A stretch of DNA of 6,057 nucleotides, from positions 1 through 6,057 of the forward strand of contig JAHEZC010000179.1 of NCBI GenBank assembly GCA_023251275.1, given 5' to 3'. Within the stretch, counting starts at the first letter, position 1; the number at the start of each line of letters is the position of its first letter. The position numbers and the translations under genes were made by a program. The DNA comes from Parafilimonas sp. (GTDB lineage Bacteria; Bacteroidota; Bacteroidia; Chitinophagales; Chitinophagaceae). Below the pieces are notes generated by a model. That model was given only the letters and a program-made list of their open reading frames with translations. It was not told where the DNA came from and made no database searches. This document shows positions 1 through 6,057 of this stretch, one piece after another.

Positions 1-202
1 TCTTTGCAAAAATGTCAACACCTTTATGTGTTACAGATTTTCCCCATGGATAAAACCAATATGAATCATGTGAATAGCTACTGATTGTCGCACCTTCAAC
101 AGGCATAATAAGGTTTTGCGGAATTAAGAACCCGATGATTAAAAATATTAAAAAACCTAGGCATAGCTTTTTTAGCTTGCTTATTTTTTTATGTTGAGCC
201 AT
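1..202 (-). CDS. M23-family (LytM-type) peptidase, N-terminal part only
   Basis: The ATG at 202-200 opens a reading frame of 67 codons that continues past the left edge of the window, so only the N-terminus is visible. Residues 1-12 are lysine-rich (MAQHKKISKLKK). Residues 13-27 form one hydrophobic segment that fits an inner-membrane anchor or uncleaved signal. The segment from about residue 34 (MPVEGATISS, then YPWGKSVTHKGVDIFAK) closely resembles the start of the M23 zinc-peptidase domain. H59 and D63 in HKGVD match the first two zinc ligands of the family's HxxxD motif; the later HxH motif would lie outside the window. M23 enzymes cut peptide cross-links in peptidoglycan or act as envelope regulators, so a periplasm-facing cell-wall role is inferred. 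There is no clear Shine-Dalgarno sequence, as is usual in Bacteroidota. The family call is fairly secure. Whether the enzyme is catalytically complete cannot be judged here. Confidence 0.8.
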   Translation of the reverse strand, partial: MAQHKKISKLKKLCLGFLIFLIIGFLIPQNLIMPVEGATISSYSHDSYWFYPWGKSVTHKGVDIFAK

Positions 203-240
203 AAGATTACTTCTAACTCTAATTTAGAAAACCTTTTTAT

Positions 241-272
241 CAAGTATAATAAAAATCCATATTAATTCGAAA
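241..272 (-). promoter_or_regulatory. Candidate Bacteroidota-type promoter for the M23 gene
   Basis: On the minus strand, TATACTTG (248-241) differs at one position from the Bacteroidota -7 consensus TAnnTTTG. TTTC (272-269) differs at one position from the -33 TTTG. The boxes are 20 bp apart, within the usual range, and the -7 box ends 38 bases before the ATG at 202. The fit is plausible but the consensus is short and the region AT-rich, so a chance match is quite possible. Confidence 0.3.
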
Positions 273-334
273 CCATCTTTTCTATCACACATCTGCAACT
301 GGAATAAGCATTAATTTGATTTAGGAGTAGTCGC

Positions 335-398
335 AAGCTATCATCACAGTTACATTAAAGTCAATCGTAGAAACACACATTTTTATTGTTGATAGCTT
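335..398. repeat. 9-bp inverted repeat with 46-bp spacer
   Basis: AAGCTATCA at 335-343 is the exact reverse complement of TGATAGCTT at 390-398, with 46 bases between the arms. It is the longest mixed-composition inverted repeat I saw in the gap between the two peptidase genes. It could form a long-loop hairpin in the M61 3' untranslated RNA or be a pair of protein-binding half sites. A match of this length is also not very unlikely by chance in 324 AT-rich bases. Confidence 0.3.
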
Positions 399-464
399 TA
401 CCGATTTTGGATATTTATATATATCAGAAATATTCCTGCATTTGCAAGAGTGACCAAGTCTGCA

Positions 465-500
465 TAGTAATAACGATACGAATAATAATAATTATTACTA
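465..500. repeat. AT-rich 9-bp inverted repeat 27 bases after the M61 stop
   Basis: TAGTAATAA (465-473) and TTATTACTA (492-500) are perfect reverse complements with an 18-base loop. The loop contains three AAT triplets (481-489), and the palindrome AATAATTATT lies across the right arm. Being just after the stop codon of the minus-strand M61 gene, it could be a 3' hairpin that protects or ends that transcript. It lacks the GC-rich stem and the following T-run (reading leftward past 465) of an intrinsic terminator, so it is recorded only as a repeat. Confidence 0.35.
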
Positions 501-526
501 AAGAAAGAACATGTAAAAACAATAAT

Positions 527-2401
527 TCATGAAGGTTTCAGCCAGGCATTGCGCAGGAACAATTCCTGTTCGGTAGCTGTATCATTGAACTCAAGTGCAT
601 TATACTTCTTGACAGGCAATTTGGTTATTGTGGCTTTTAATTCAACAGGCGAATCATTTCCTCCCGCATCTTTCCGCATCACTTTTACAATAAGATCATC
701 GCCGGACTTTGCTTCTGAATCGAGATTCTTCAGAAAGCTGCTGAAATTAACAGCAGATATTTCGTTTCCATTGATGGAAATTATTTCATCATCTTTTTGG
801 TAACCTAATTTTTTGCCGACCTCATTCATATTTTTTATGTCGGATATTACCAGCCTTTTTGTTTTTGGATTATAGCCTATGGAAACCTTACCCAATGAAA
901 CCGAGCTATCTTTTGTTTCGACTTCTTTCTTGTAATTAACTCCAACGAGATTAAGCATTTCCTGCAATGGCAATGGATTCGACCCGGCAACATACGTGTC
1001 GAGAAATTGTCTTATTTCCGGGTAGGTCAGTTTTTCTATTTCACTGAATAGCTCATCATCTTTAAATCCTTTTTGTTTACCATACTTATTGGAAAGATCA
1101 TGTATCAGGTTCATGATGCCGTATCTGCCTTGTGATAATTGCAGCAGCTTTATATCGAGGCATAATGAAATGAGCGCCCCTTTCTGATATACATTTCCAA
1201 ATTGCTTTTTGTATTCTTTCAAAACCTGGCTGCTCATTTTTGTAAAGGGTACAGTATCGTTATAATTATTTTTTGACTTAGTAATTTTTTCACCCAGTAC
1301 ATTCAGCAATTCATCCTGAGATATAAGACCATATTTTGCAAGTACCATCTGGGCGTGATATTCGGTAGAGCCTTCATATAACCATAAATGCTCTGACATT
1401 TTGGGATTGTTGAAATCGAAATATTGTATCTCTTCAGAATGAATGGTAAGCGGCGTGATGATATGAAAAAATTCGTGAGAGGCATGGTCCACAAATTCCG
1501 GCGCTAATTGTTCCGCTGACCGTTCGGGGTAATAATACATCGAGCAATAGGAATGCTCCAATGCACCTTCACCACCCGAATAACTTACCGGCTTACTGTC
1601 GAGATAAATGATGAAAGCATATTTATCAACAGGTAATGTTCCGCCGAGATATTTTCCCTGTGCCTGCAACAGCTTATCCAGTTTTTCAGCGAGGAATTTT
1701 GAGGATACTTTTTTTGTGGGCGAATACACAGAGATAAGGACATCGGTATTGCCAACTTTAATAACAGTAGTATCGGGCACATCATACATGAAGGGATTAT
1801 CTACAATCCTGTTATAGGATTCGGTGATGAATTTATCACTGGTAGCACTGTTATCTATATCAGTCAAGGCCGTACTGCCATAAAAATTGGCAGGGTGCTT
1901 AATTGTTACATCATAACTGATATTTTTCATGTCGTCAAAATAGCCGAGGAAGCAATGATTGTTGATAACGTAATTGGTATCTTTTTGAATATTGCTGCCG
2001 GCAGGTTCAAAGATCACCTGTTTTGTTTCGCTGTCATCGTAAGTGTCATTTACCCAATAAGTGAGTTTCTTTAATTTATCTGCATTTGAAATAGTCCAGC
2101 TATTCACATCTGTTTTTTCAATGGTGAGTGTCCTTCCTTTTTTATCGAATGCTTTGAAATCTTCAATATATCTTCCGTAATCATCCTCAGAGTAAGTGCC
2201 GGGAACGATCTTAGGCAGATGATAAATAATGGTGCTGCTTTTGATTTTCGGGGTGAGCAATTCCACTTTTATTTTATCGTCCGTAACATTGGTAAGGTCA
2301 ATGGTGAATTTATAAGCATTCGAAGCATTCCTCTTTTTTGCGTTTACAGAGAAAGAGAAAATAATAATAAGCACGGGGATAAAATAAAACTTCTTAACCA
2401 T
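527..2401 (-). CDS. Exported M61-family metallopeptidase with C-terminal PDZ domain
   Basis: This complete 624-residue protein is about the usual length for M61 (glycyl aminopeptidase-like) zinc peptidases. Residues 1-21 form a signal peptide (basic MVKK, hydrophobic core, likely cleavage after VNA), and there is no lipobox cysteine, so it is predicted to be soluble in the periplasm or beyond. A beta-rich N-terminal domain covers about residues 28-230. The catalytic domain shows GALEHSYC (279-286), the zinc-binding HEFFH (309-313, catalytic Glu310), and WLYEGSTEY (340-348), whose Glu343 is the likely third zinc ligand. Residues about 500-597 form a PDZ-like domain with KKLGYQKDDEIISINGNEI as its ligand-groove loop and second strand. 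M61 enzymes are aminopeptidases with a preference for small N-terminal residues, and the PDZ domain probably engages substrate termini. The actual substrate is unknown. The ATG at 2401 is the only start that keeps the signal peptide, and no Shine-Dalgarno precedes it. It is divergent from the redox gene at 2647, and a functional link is not evident. Confidence 0.93.
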   Translation of the reverse strand: MVKKFYFIPVLIIIFSFSVNAKKRNASNAYKFTIDLTNVTDDKIKVELLTPKIKSSTIIYHLPKIVPGTYSEDDYGRYIEDFKAFDKKGRTLTIEKTDVNSWTISNADKLKKLTYWVNDTYDDSETKQVIFEPAGSNIQKDTNYVINNHCFLGYFDDMKNISYDVTIKHPANFYGSTALTDIDNSATSDKFITESYNRIVDNPFMYDVPDTTVIKVGNTDVLISVYSPTKKVSSKFLAEKLDKLLQAQGKYLGGTLPVDKYAFIIYLDSKPVSYSGGEGALEHSYCSMYYYPERSAEQLAPEFVDHASHEFFHIITPLTIHSEEIQYFDFNNPKMSEHLWLYEGSTEYHAQMVLAKYGLISQDELLNVLGEKITKSKNNYNDTVPFTKMSSQVLKEYKKQFGNVYQKGALISLCLDIKLLQLSQGRYGIMNLIHDLSNKYGKQKGFKDDELFSEIEKLTYPEIRQFLDTYVAGSNPLPLQEMLNLVGVNYKKEVETKDSSVSLGKVSIGYNPKTKRLVISDIKNMNEVGKKLGYQKDDEIISINGNEISAVNFSSFLKNLDSEAKSGDDLIVKVMRKDAGGNDSPVELKATITKLPVKKYNALEFNDTATEQELFLRNAWLKPS

Positions 2402-2430
2402 TATTTTTAGTTTGATGAATAAAATATCTG

Positions 2431-2462
2431 CATAAATAATATTATGTGATTGAGCCGGAAAA
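2431..2462 (-). promoter_or_regulatory. Weak promoter candidate for the M61 peptidase gene
   Basis: On the minus strand, TATTTATG (2438-2431) differs at one position from TAnnTTTG. TTTT (2462-2459) stands 20 bp upstream in place of the -33 TTTG. The -7 box ends 29 bases before the ATG at 2401. Both boxes are imperfect and the surroundings are AT-rich, so this is only the best candidate seen. Confidence 0.2.
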
Positions 2463-2575
2463 TGTATTATGATGAGGTTCGGATATAGATGGATTAATGG
2501 TCAGTGCAGCTTTCGGCGAATCTGTGCAGATAAGTTTTTCTTTGAGCCATTTATAAAATCTTTTACTCAATTCAG

Positions 2576-2604
2576 TTTTTATATCCCCATTACACCTAAA
2601 TTTA
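2576..2604 (+). promoter_or_regulatory. Weak promoter candidate for the ThuA/PQQ/cytochrome gene
   Basis: TAAATTTA at 2597-2604 matches the Bacteroidota -7 consensus TAnnTTTG except at the last base. A T-rich stretch beginning at 2576 (TTTT at 2576-2579) stands 17 bp upstream in the -33 zone, slightly closer than usual. The -7 box lies 42 bases before the ATG at 2647, which would leave a short leader. It is a short degenerate match in AT-rich DNA and therefore tentative. Confidence 0.25.
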
Positions 2605-2646
2605 TCCCCACATTATCTATTTACTTAAGCTCAACAAATCTGCAAA

Positions 2647-5600
2647 ATGAAAAAATTTGTTCTTCTTTTTTTAACAGTCTGTGTATGTATTTATTTTTCC
2701 TGCAGTAATAAAAGAAACGGGAAAGCCCGGGTGCTCGTATTTACCAAAACAACAGGATTTCATCATGAATCTATTCCGAAGGGTATTGCAGCCGTTCAAA
2801 AACTCGGAGATGAAAATGGCTTTGATGCGGATACTACAACGAATGCAGATATGTTTAATGAAGACAGCCTGAAAAATTATTCTGCAGTGATTTTTCTCAA
2901 CACCACAGGTAATGTATTGAACTATATTCAGCGGGCAGCTTTTGAAAGATATATACAGGCAGGCGGAGGATATGTGGGTGTGCATTCTGCCACGGATACA
3001 GAATATGACTGGGGTTGGTATGGGCGATTGGTCGGTGGTTACTTTAACGGGCATCCCAAACCGCAGGAAGCTAAATTTATTATTAAAGACAAGGATCATC
3101 CTGCAACTAAATTCTTTACTGATACGATCTGGCAACGAACGGATGAATTATACAATTTTAAGAAGCTCATTCCCGATATGCATGTGTTGATAACTATTGA
3201 TGAAAAATCTTATGCAGGCGGCACAAACGGTGATTTTCATCCCATGTCATGGTATCATGAGTATGATGGTGGCCGCGCTTTTTATACTGAATTGGGACAT
3301 ACGGATGAATCCTATACAGAACCAAATTATCTAAAGCATTTATTGGGAGGCATACAATATGCAATCGGTGAAAATGAAGAATTAAATTACGCAAAAGCGC
3401 ACACAGAGTTTCCCCCGGATGAAGACCGTTTTACAAAAACAAGTCTTATACAGGGAGAGTTTTTTGAGCCTACAGAAATGACAATTCTGCCTGATCTTGA
3501 TATACTCGTTATCCAGCGTCGGGGCGAAATCCTGCTCTATAAAAATGAGACAAAAAAACTGAAGCAGGTCGGCTACCTGAATGTGTACTGGAGAAGCAGT
3601 GCCCCGGGAGTAAACGCAGAAGAAGGTTTGCTTGGCCTTTGCAAGGATCCAAATTATGCAAAAAATAACTGGGTGTATATGTATTACAGCCCTGCTGACA
3701 CTTCTGTGAATCGCCTATCAAGATTTACCTTTAAGAATGACACCCTTGATCCAAAATCCGAAAAAATAATTCTGCAGCTTTATTCACAACGGGATATATG
3801 CTGCCATACGGGAGGTTCCATTGCCTTCGGGCCTGATGGCCTTTTGTATTTTTCCGCAGGAGACAATTCAACTCCATTTGATGAGCCTGGTGTAAAATAT
3901 GTAAACAGCGGTTTTGCTCCATTGAACGATCTGCCCGGCCATCAGCAGTATGATGCAAGAAGGTCTTCGGGCAATACCAATGACCTGCGCGGAAAAATTA
4001 TGCGCATAAGAGTGAAGGATGATGGAACTTATGAAATTCCCGATGGAAATCTTTTCCCCAAGGGTGAACCAAAGACAAGGCCTGAGATATATGTAATGGG
4101 CAACCGGAATCCATATCGTATTTCTGTGGATCAGAAAAATAGCTTTTTGTATTGGGGTGAAGTAGGCCCTGATGCGGCTAACGACAGCCTCGATACAAGA
4201 GGCCCCAGGGGATATGACGAAGTGAACCAGGCACGAAAAGCGGGTTATTTTGGCTGGCCTTTATTCGTAGGCAACAATTATCCATATCATATTTATGATT
4301 ACGCTACAGGCCAATCCGGTCCTGCCTTTGACCCGCTAAAGCCTGAAAATAATTCAAGAAATAACACCGGCTTGAAAGATATTCCGCCTGCGCAGCCTGC
4401 TTTTATCTGGTATCCTTATGGCCCATCGCCTGATTTCCCGGAAGTAGGAACAGGTGGCCGCAATGCAATGGCAGGCCCTGTTTATTACACAGACTTGTTC
4501 CCGAAAGAAACCCGGTTGCCGGATTATTATAACGGGAAACTGTTTATTTATGACTGGATACGCGGATGGATAAAAGCTGTTACCATGCTGCCTAATGGTG
4601 ACTTCGATAAGATGGAGCCTTTCATGGAACATATAAAGCTCAGCAATTGTATTGATATGGAGATGGGGCCTGACGGCAAATTATATCTCCTTGAATATGG
4701 AACCGGCTGGTTTGCCAAAAACCCGGATGCAGGACTATCGAGAATTGATTACACAGCAGGCAACAGGCCTCCTAAAATAACTTCTTTAAAAGTTGATAAA
4801 GCAACGGGCTCTTTACCGCTTACAGGAAAGGCGACCGTTGAAGCAACAGACCCCGATAAAGATAACCTTGCTTATATATGGGATCTCGGTGACAGCACGA
4901 AGAAAGAAACTTCCGCACCTTTCATTGACTATGATTACACAAAGGCCGGTGATTATAAAATTTCTGTTGAAGTAAAAGACAGCAAAGGCGCATCTTTAAA
5001 AAGCGATGTGGTGGAAGTATATGCGGGCAATGAAACACCTGCAGTGGATATACAGGTTACAGGTAATAAATCATTTTACTTGCCTGGAAAACCTATCAGT
5101 TATTCTGTAGCAGTAACTGATAAAGACGACACTTCAAAAATTGACCCGGCCAATCTTTTTGTTTCAGTGGATTATGTGCAGGGCTACAACAAAGCATCCG
5201 CAACAATGGGTCATCAGCAAGGTGAAGCCACAGTTAGCGGAAAAAATATTATGCTGTCACTGGATTGCAAAAGCTGCCATAAAGAAAATGAGAAATCTGT
5301 CGGTCCATCCTTTATGCAGGTTGCGCAGAAATATGCAAAAGACCAAAATCCCATGAGCTATCTTTCTGAAAAAATTATCAGGGGGGGCAGCGGTGTATGG
5401 GGAGAAGTAGCAATGGCAGCGCATCCTTCCCTATCACAAAATGATGTGCAGCAGATTGTGCAATGGGTACTCTCTCTTGCCAATCAATCAGCAATTAAAA
5501 AATCTTTGCCTCAATCTGGAACCATTACACCTCCTCTTGATGTAAAACCCGGTGCAACGCTTGTTTTGTCTGCAAGCTATACCGATAAAGGAGGAAATAA

Positions 5601-6045
5601 TATTAAAGCGCTAACGGGCAGGAATTCTTTTGTGCTTGGCAGTAACGGTGTAATGTTTGGAGGCGGTGAAAAAATGCAGGGTTACAGCATTGTGAATTTC
5701 AATGGAGTAAATTATATGCTTGCGCCAAAAGAAGAAGGCTGGTTCAGGCTGGAAAACATTGACCTGTCAGGAGTATCTTCAGCAAATATTATTGCAGGAT
5801 GGGAATCTCCTCCTCAATTCGGCTACGATTTTGAAATCAGGATGGATGCACCGGATGGTAAAGTTTTGGGTAAAGGAAGTTTGCTGCCGCCGGCAAATAA
5901 AAATTCACAGCAGGGAATGGCACATCTGAATCTTGAGGTAACAACAGATAATAAATTTCATAATCTTTATATCATCTCAAAACCGAGAAGCAAACAGGAA
6001 GCAGGACAGATCGGTATTGCCGCAATTCAGTTCAATGGCAGATAA
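2647..6045 (+). CDS. ThuA / PQQ-type sugar dehydrogenase / PKD / cytochrome c / CBM6-like fusion protein
   Basis: This complete 1132-residue exported protein has the following modules in order. Residues 1-19 are a signal sequence with Cys19 in a non-canonical lipobox (YFSC); the residues after it are basic, not the acidic surface-export signal, so a periplasm-facing lipoprotein is inferred. Residues 27-242 are a ThuA (class I amidotransferase-like fold) domain, with GVHSATD at 111-117 and ELGHTDESY at 215-223. Residues 255-703 are a glucose/sorbosone dehydrogenase beta-propeller: CCHTGG (385-390) aligns by motif with the catalytic-His segment of PQQ glucose dehydrogenase (His144), and GNRNPY (485-490) with its Arg228-Asn229 segment. 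Residues 708-793 are a PKD domain (WDLGD, 745-749), followed by an Ig-like stretch to about 850. Residues 866-947 are a class I cytochrome c with haem motif CKSCH (874-878) and likely axial Met923. Residues about 990-1132 form a CBM6-like beta-sandwich. The predicted role is sugar oxidation by PQQ with electrons passed to the attached haem. PQQ use, substrate and product are inferred. The start keeps the signal peptide, and there is no Shine-Dalgarno. Confidence 0.9.
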   Translation: MKKFVLLFLTVCVCIYFSCSNKRNGKARVLVFTKTTGFHHESIPKGIAAVQKLGDENGFDADTTTNADMFNEDSLKNYSAVIFLNTTGNVLNYIQRAAFERYIQAGGGYVGVHSATDTEYDWGWYGRLVGGYFNGHPKPQEAKFIIKDKDHPATKFFTDTIWQRTDELYNFKKLIPDMHVLITIDEKSYAGGTNGDFHPMSWYHEYDGGRAFYTELGHTDESYTEPNYLKHLLGGIQYAIGENEELNYAKAHTEFPPDEDRFTKTSLIQGEFFEPTEMTILPDLDILVIQRRGEILLYKNETKKLKQVGYLNVYWRSSAPGVNAEEGLLGLCKDPNYAKNNWVYMYYSPADTSVNRLSRFTFKNDTLDPKSEKIILQLYSQRDICCHTGGSIAFGPDGLLYFSAGDNSTPFDEPGVKYVNSGFAPLNDLPGHQQYDARRSSGNTNDLRGKIMRIRVKDDGTYEIPDGNLFPKGEPKTRPEIYVMGNRNPYRISVDQKNSFLYWGEVGPDAANDSLDTRGPRGYDEVNQARKAGYFGWPLFVGNNYPYHIYDYATGQSGPAFDPLKPENNSRNNTGLKDIPPAQPAFIWYPYGPSPDFPEVGTGGRNAMAGPVYYTDLFPKETRLPDYYNGKLFIYDWIRGWIKAVTMLPNGDFDKMEPFMEHIKLSNCIDMEMGPDGKLYLLEYGTGWFAKNPDAGLSRIDYTAGNRPPKITSLKVDKATGSLPLTGKATVEATDPDKDNLAYIWDLGDSTKKETSAPFIDYDYTKAGDYKISVEVKDSKGASLKSDVVEVYAGNETPAVDIQVTGNKSFYLPGKPISYSVAVTDKDDTSKIDPANLFVSVDYVQGYNKASATMGHQQGEATVSGKNIMLSLDCKSCHKENEKSVGPSFMQVAQKYAKDQNPMSYLSEKIIRGGSGVWGEVAMAAHPSLSQNDVQQIVQWVLSLANQSAIKKSLPQSGTITPPLDVKPGATLVLSASYTDKGGNNIKALTGRNSFVLGSNGVMFGGGEKMQGYSIVNFNGVNYMLAPKEEGWFRLENIDLSGVSSANIIAGWESPPQFGYDFEIRMDAPDGKVLGKGSLLPPANKNSQQGMAHLNLEVTTDNKFHNLYIISKPRSKQEAGQIGIAAIQFNGR
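5381..5387 (+). repeat. G7 homopolymer inside the cytochrome c coding region
   Basis: Seven consecutive G bases encode the Arg912-Gly913-Gly914 junction (AGG GGG GGC), between the haem motif and the likely axial Met923. The run is conspicuous in an AT-rich genome. A one-base slip would shift the frame and remove Met923 and the C-terminal module. The frame is intact as given. The run may simply reflect the conserved RGGSG-WG peptide of this cytochrome type. Confidence 0.6.
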
Positions 6046-6057
6046 AAACGTAGAGAT

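Larger units (their letters stand above)
203..526. other. Non-coding region between the M23 and M61 genes
   Basis: This 324-bp AT-rich stretch lies downstream of the M61 gene and upstream of the M23 gene, both read leftward. I found no open frame with coding character and no tRNA-like fold. Visible structure is limited to a weak promoter candidate near 241-272 and two perfect 9-bp inverted repeats (335-343/390-398 and 465-473/492-500). It must contain the end of the M61 transcript and probably the start of the M23 transcript. No GC-rich hairpin followed by a T-run, read in the minus direction, was found, so the M61 transcript end is not identified. Confidence 0.6.
2402..2646. other. Divergent intergenic region between the M61 and redox-fusion genes
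   Basis: These 245 bases separate two genes that point away from each other, so both promoters should lie here. Besides the two weak promoter candidates listed separately, there is a 10-bp AT palindrome (ATAATATTAT, 2436-2445) and a 12-bp dyad (ATCTG-TG-CAGAT, 2520-2531) that could be an operator but is short enough to be chance. An open frame of 79 codons starting at 2469 runs into the next gene in another frame and has no recognisable features. No riboswitch or sRNA structure was recognised. Confidence 0.6.

Noticed and set aside
465..500. Rho-independent terminator for the M61 gene
   Set aside because: The stem is entirely AT-rich with an 18-base loop and no T-run follows in the direction of transcription, so it is kept only as an inverted repeat.
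549..803. Plus-strand open frame of 84 codons at the 3' end of the M61 gene
   Set aside because: It is fully antisense to the PDZ-domain coding part of a well-supported gene and shows no motif of its own.
2520..2531. Operator-like dyad ATCTG-TG-CAGAT upstream of the redox-fusion gene
   Set aside because: Five-base arms with a 2-base gap are expected by chance in a few hundred bases, and it does not overlap the candidate promoter boxes.
2647..2703. Surface-exposed lipoprotein of the Bacteroidota export-signal type
   Set aside because: The residues after Cys19 (SNKRNGK) are basic and lack the acidic residues of the known lipoprotein export signal; the lipobox itself is also non-canonical.
2469..2708. 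Plus-strand open frame of 79 codons in the divergent intergenic region
   Set aside because: It overlaps the signal-peptide region of the gene at 2647 in another frame, has no recognisable domain, and would occupy the region where both promoters should sit.
2671..3135. Minus-strand open frame of 154 codons
   Set aside because: It lies wholly opposite the start and ThuA portion of the redox-fusion gene, and its cysteine/isoleucine-rich translation has no recognisable motif; it is an antisense shadow.
1..6057. CRISPR array, insertion sequence, tRNA/rRNA or phage genes
   Set aside because: No regularly spaced repeats, transposase motifs, terminal inverted repeats, cloverleaf-like segments or phage proteins were seen on either strand.

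Overview
The window most resembles a piece of a Bacteroidota chromosome, plausibly a Chitinophagia/Sphingobacteriia-type environmental bacterium. This is inferred from the moderately AT-rich DNA, the lack of Shine-Dalgarno sequences before the visible starts, and the protein families: an M61 peptidase with the HEFFH-IITPL-type active-site segment, and a giant ThuA / PQQ-sugar-dehydrogenase / PKD / cytochrome c fusion. No phylogenetic marker gene is present, so the assignment is not firm.

Layout. Positions 1-202 (minus strand) hold the 5' end of a membrane-anchored M23 (LytM-type) peptidase gene that runs off the left edge. Positions 203-526 are non-coding, with two 9-bp inverted repeats and a weak promoter candidate. 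Positions 527-2401 (minus) encode a complete exported M61-family metallopeptidase with a C-terminal PDZ domain. Positions 2402-2646 are a divergent intergenic region with weak promoter candidates for both flanking genes. Positions 2647-6045 (plus) encode a complete 1132-residue multidomain redox protein: N-terminal export signal with a possible lipobox, ThuA domain, PQQ-type glucose/sorbosone dehydrogenase beta-propeller, PKD/Ig-like linkers, class I cytochrome c and a CBM6-like beta-sandwich. The last 12 bases after its stop show nothing.

How the genes relate. The two peptidases are read leftward and are separated by 324 bp, so they are probably independent units. Both are cell-envelope proteins, but nothing ties them to the fusion protein beyond proximity. 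The fusion protein is the most interesting object. It joins a predicted sugar-oxidising catalytic module, its own haem electron acceptor, a carbohydrate-binding-like module and a ThuA module in one exported chain. The layout parallels, without sequence homology of the accessory modules, the fungal PQQ-dependent pyranose dehydrogenases, which combine a haem domain, a PQQ domain and a CBM. I recall similar architectures in other Bacteroidota genomes, so the architecture is probably recurrent, but I know of no biochemical definition of substrate or product. No mobile element, CRISPR array, tRNA or rRNA was found.
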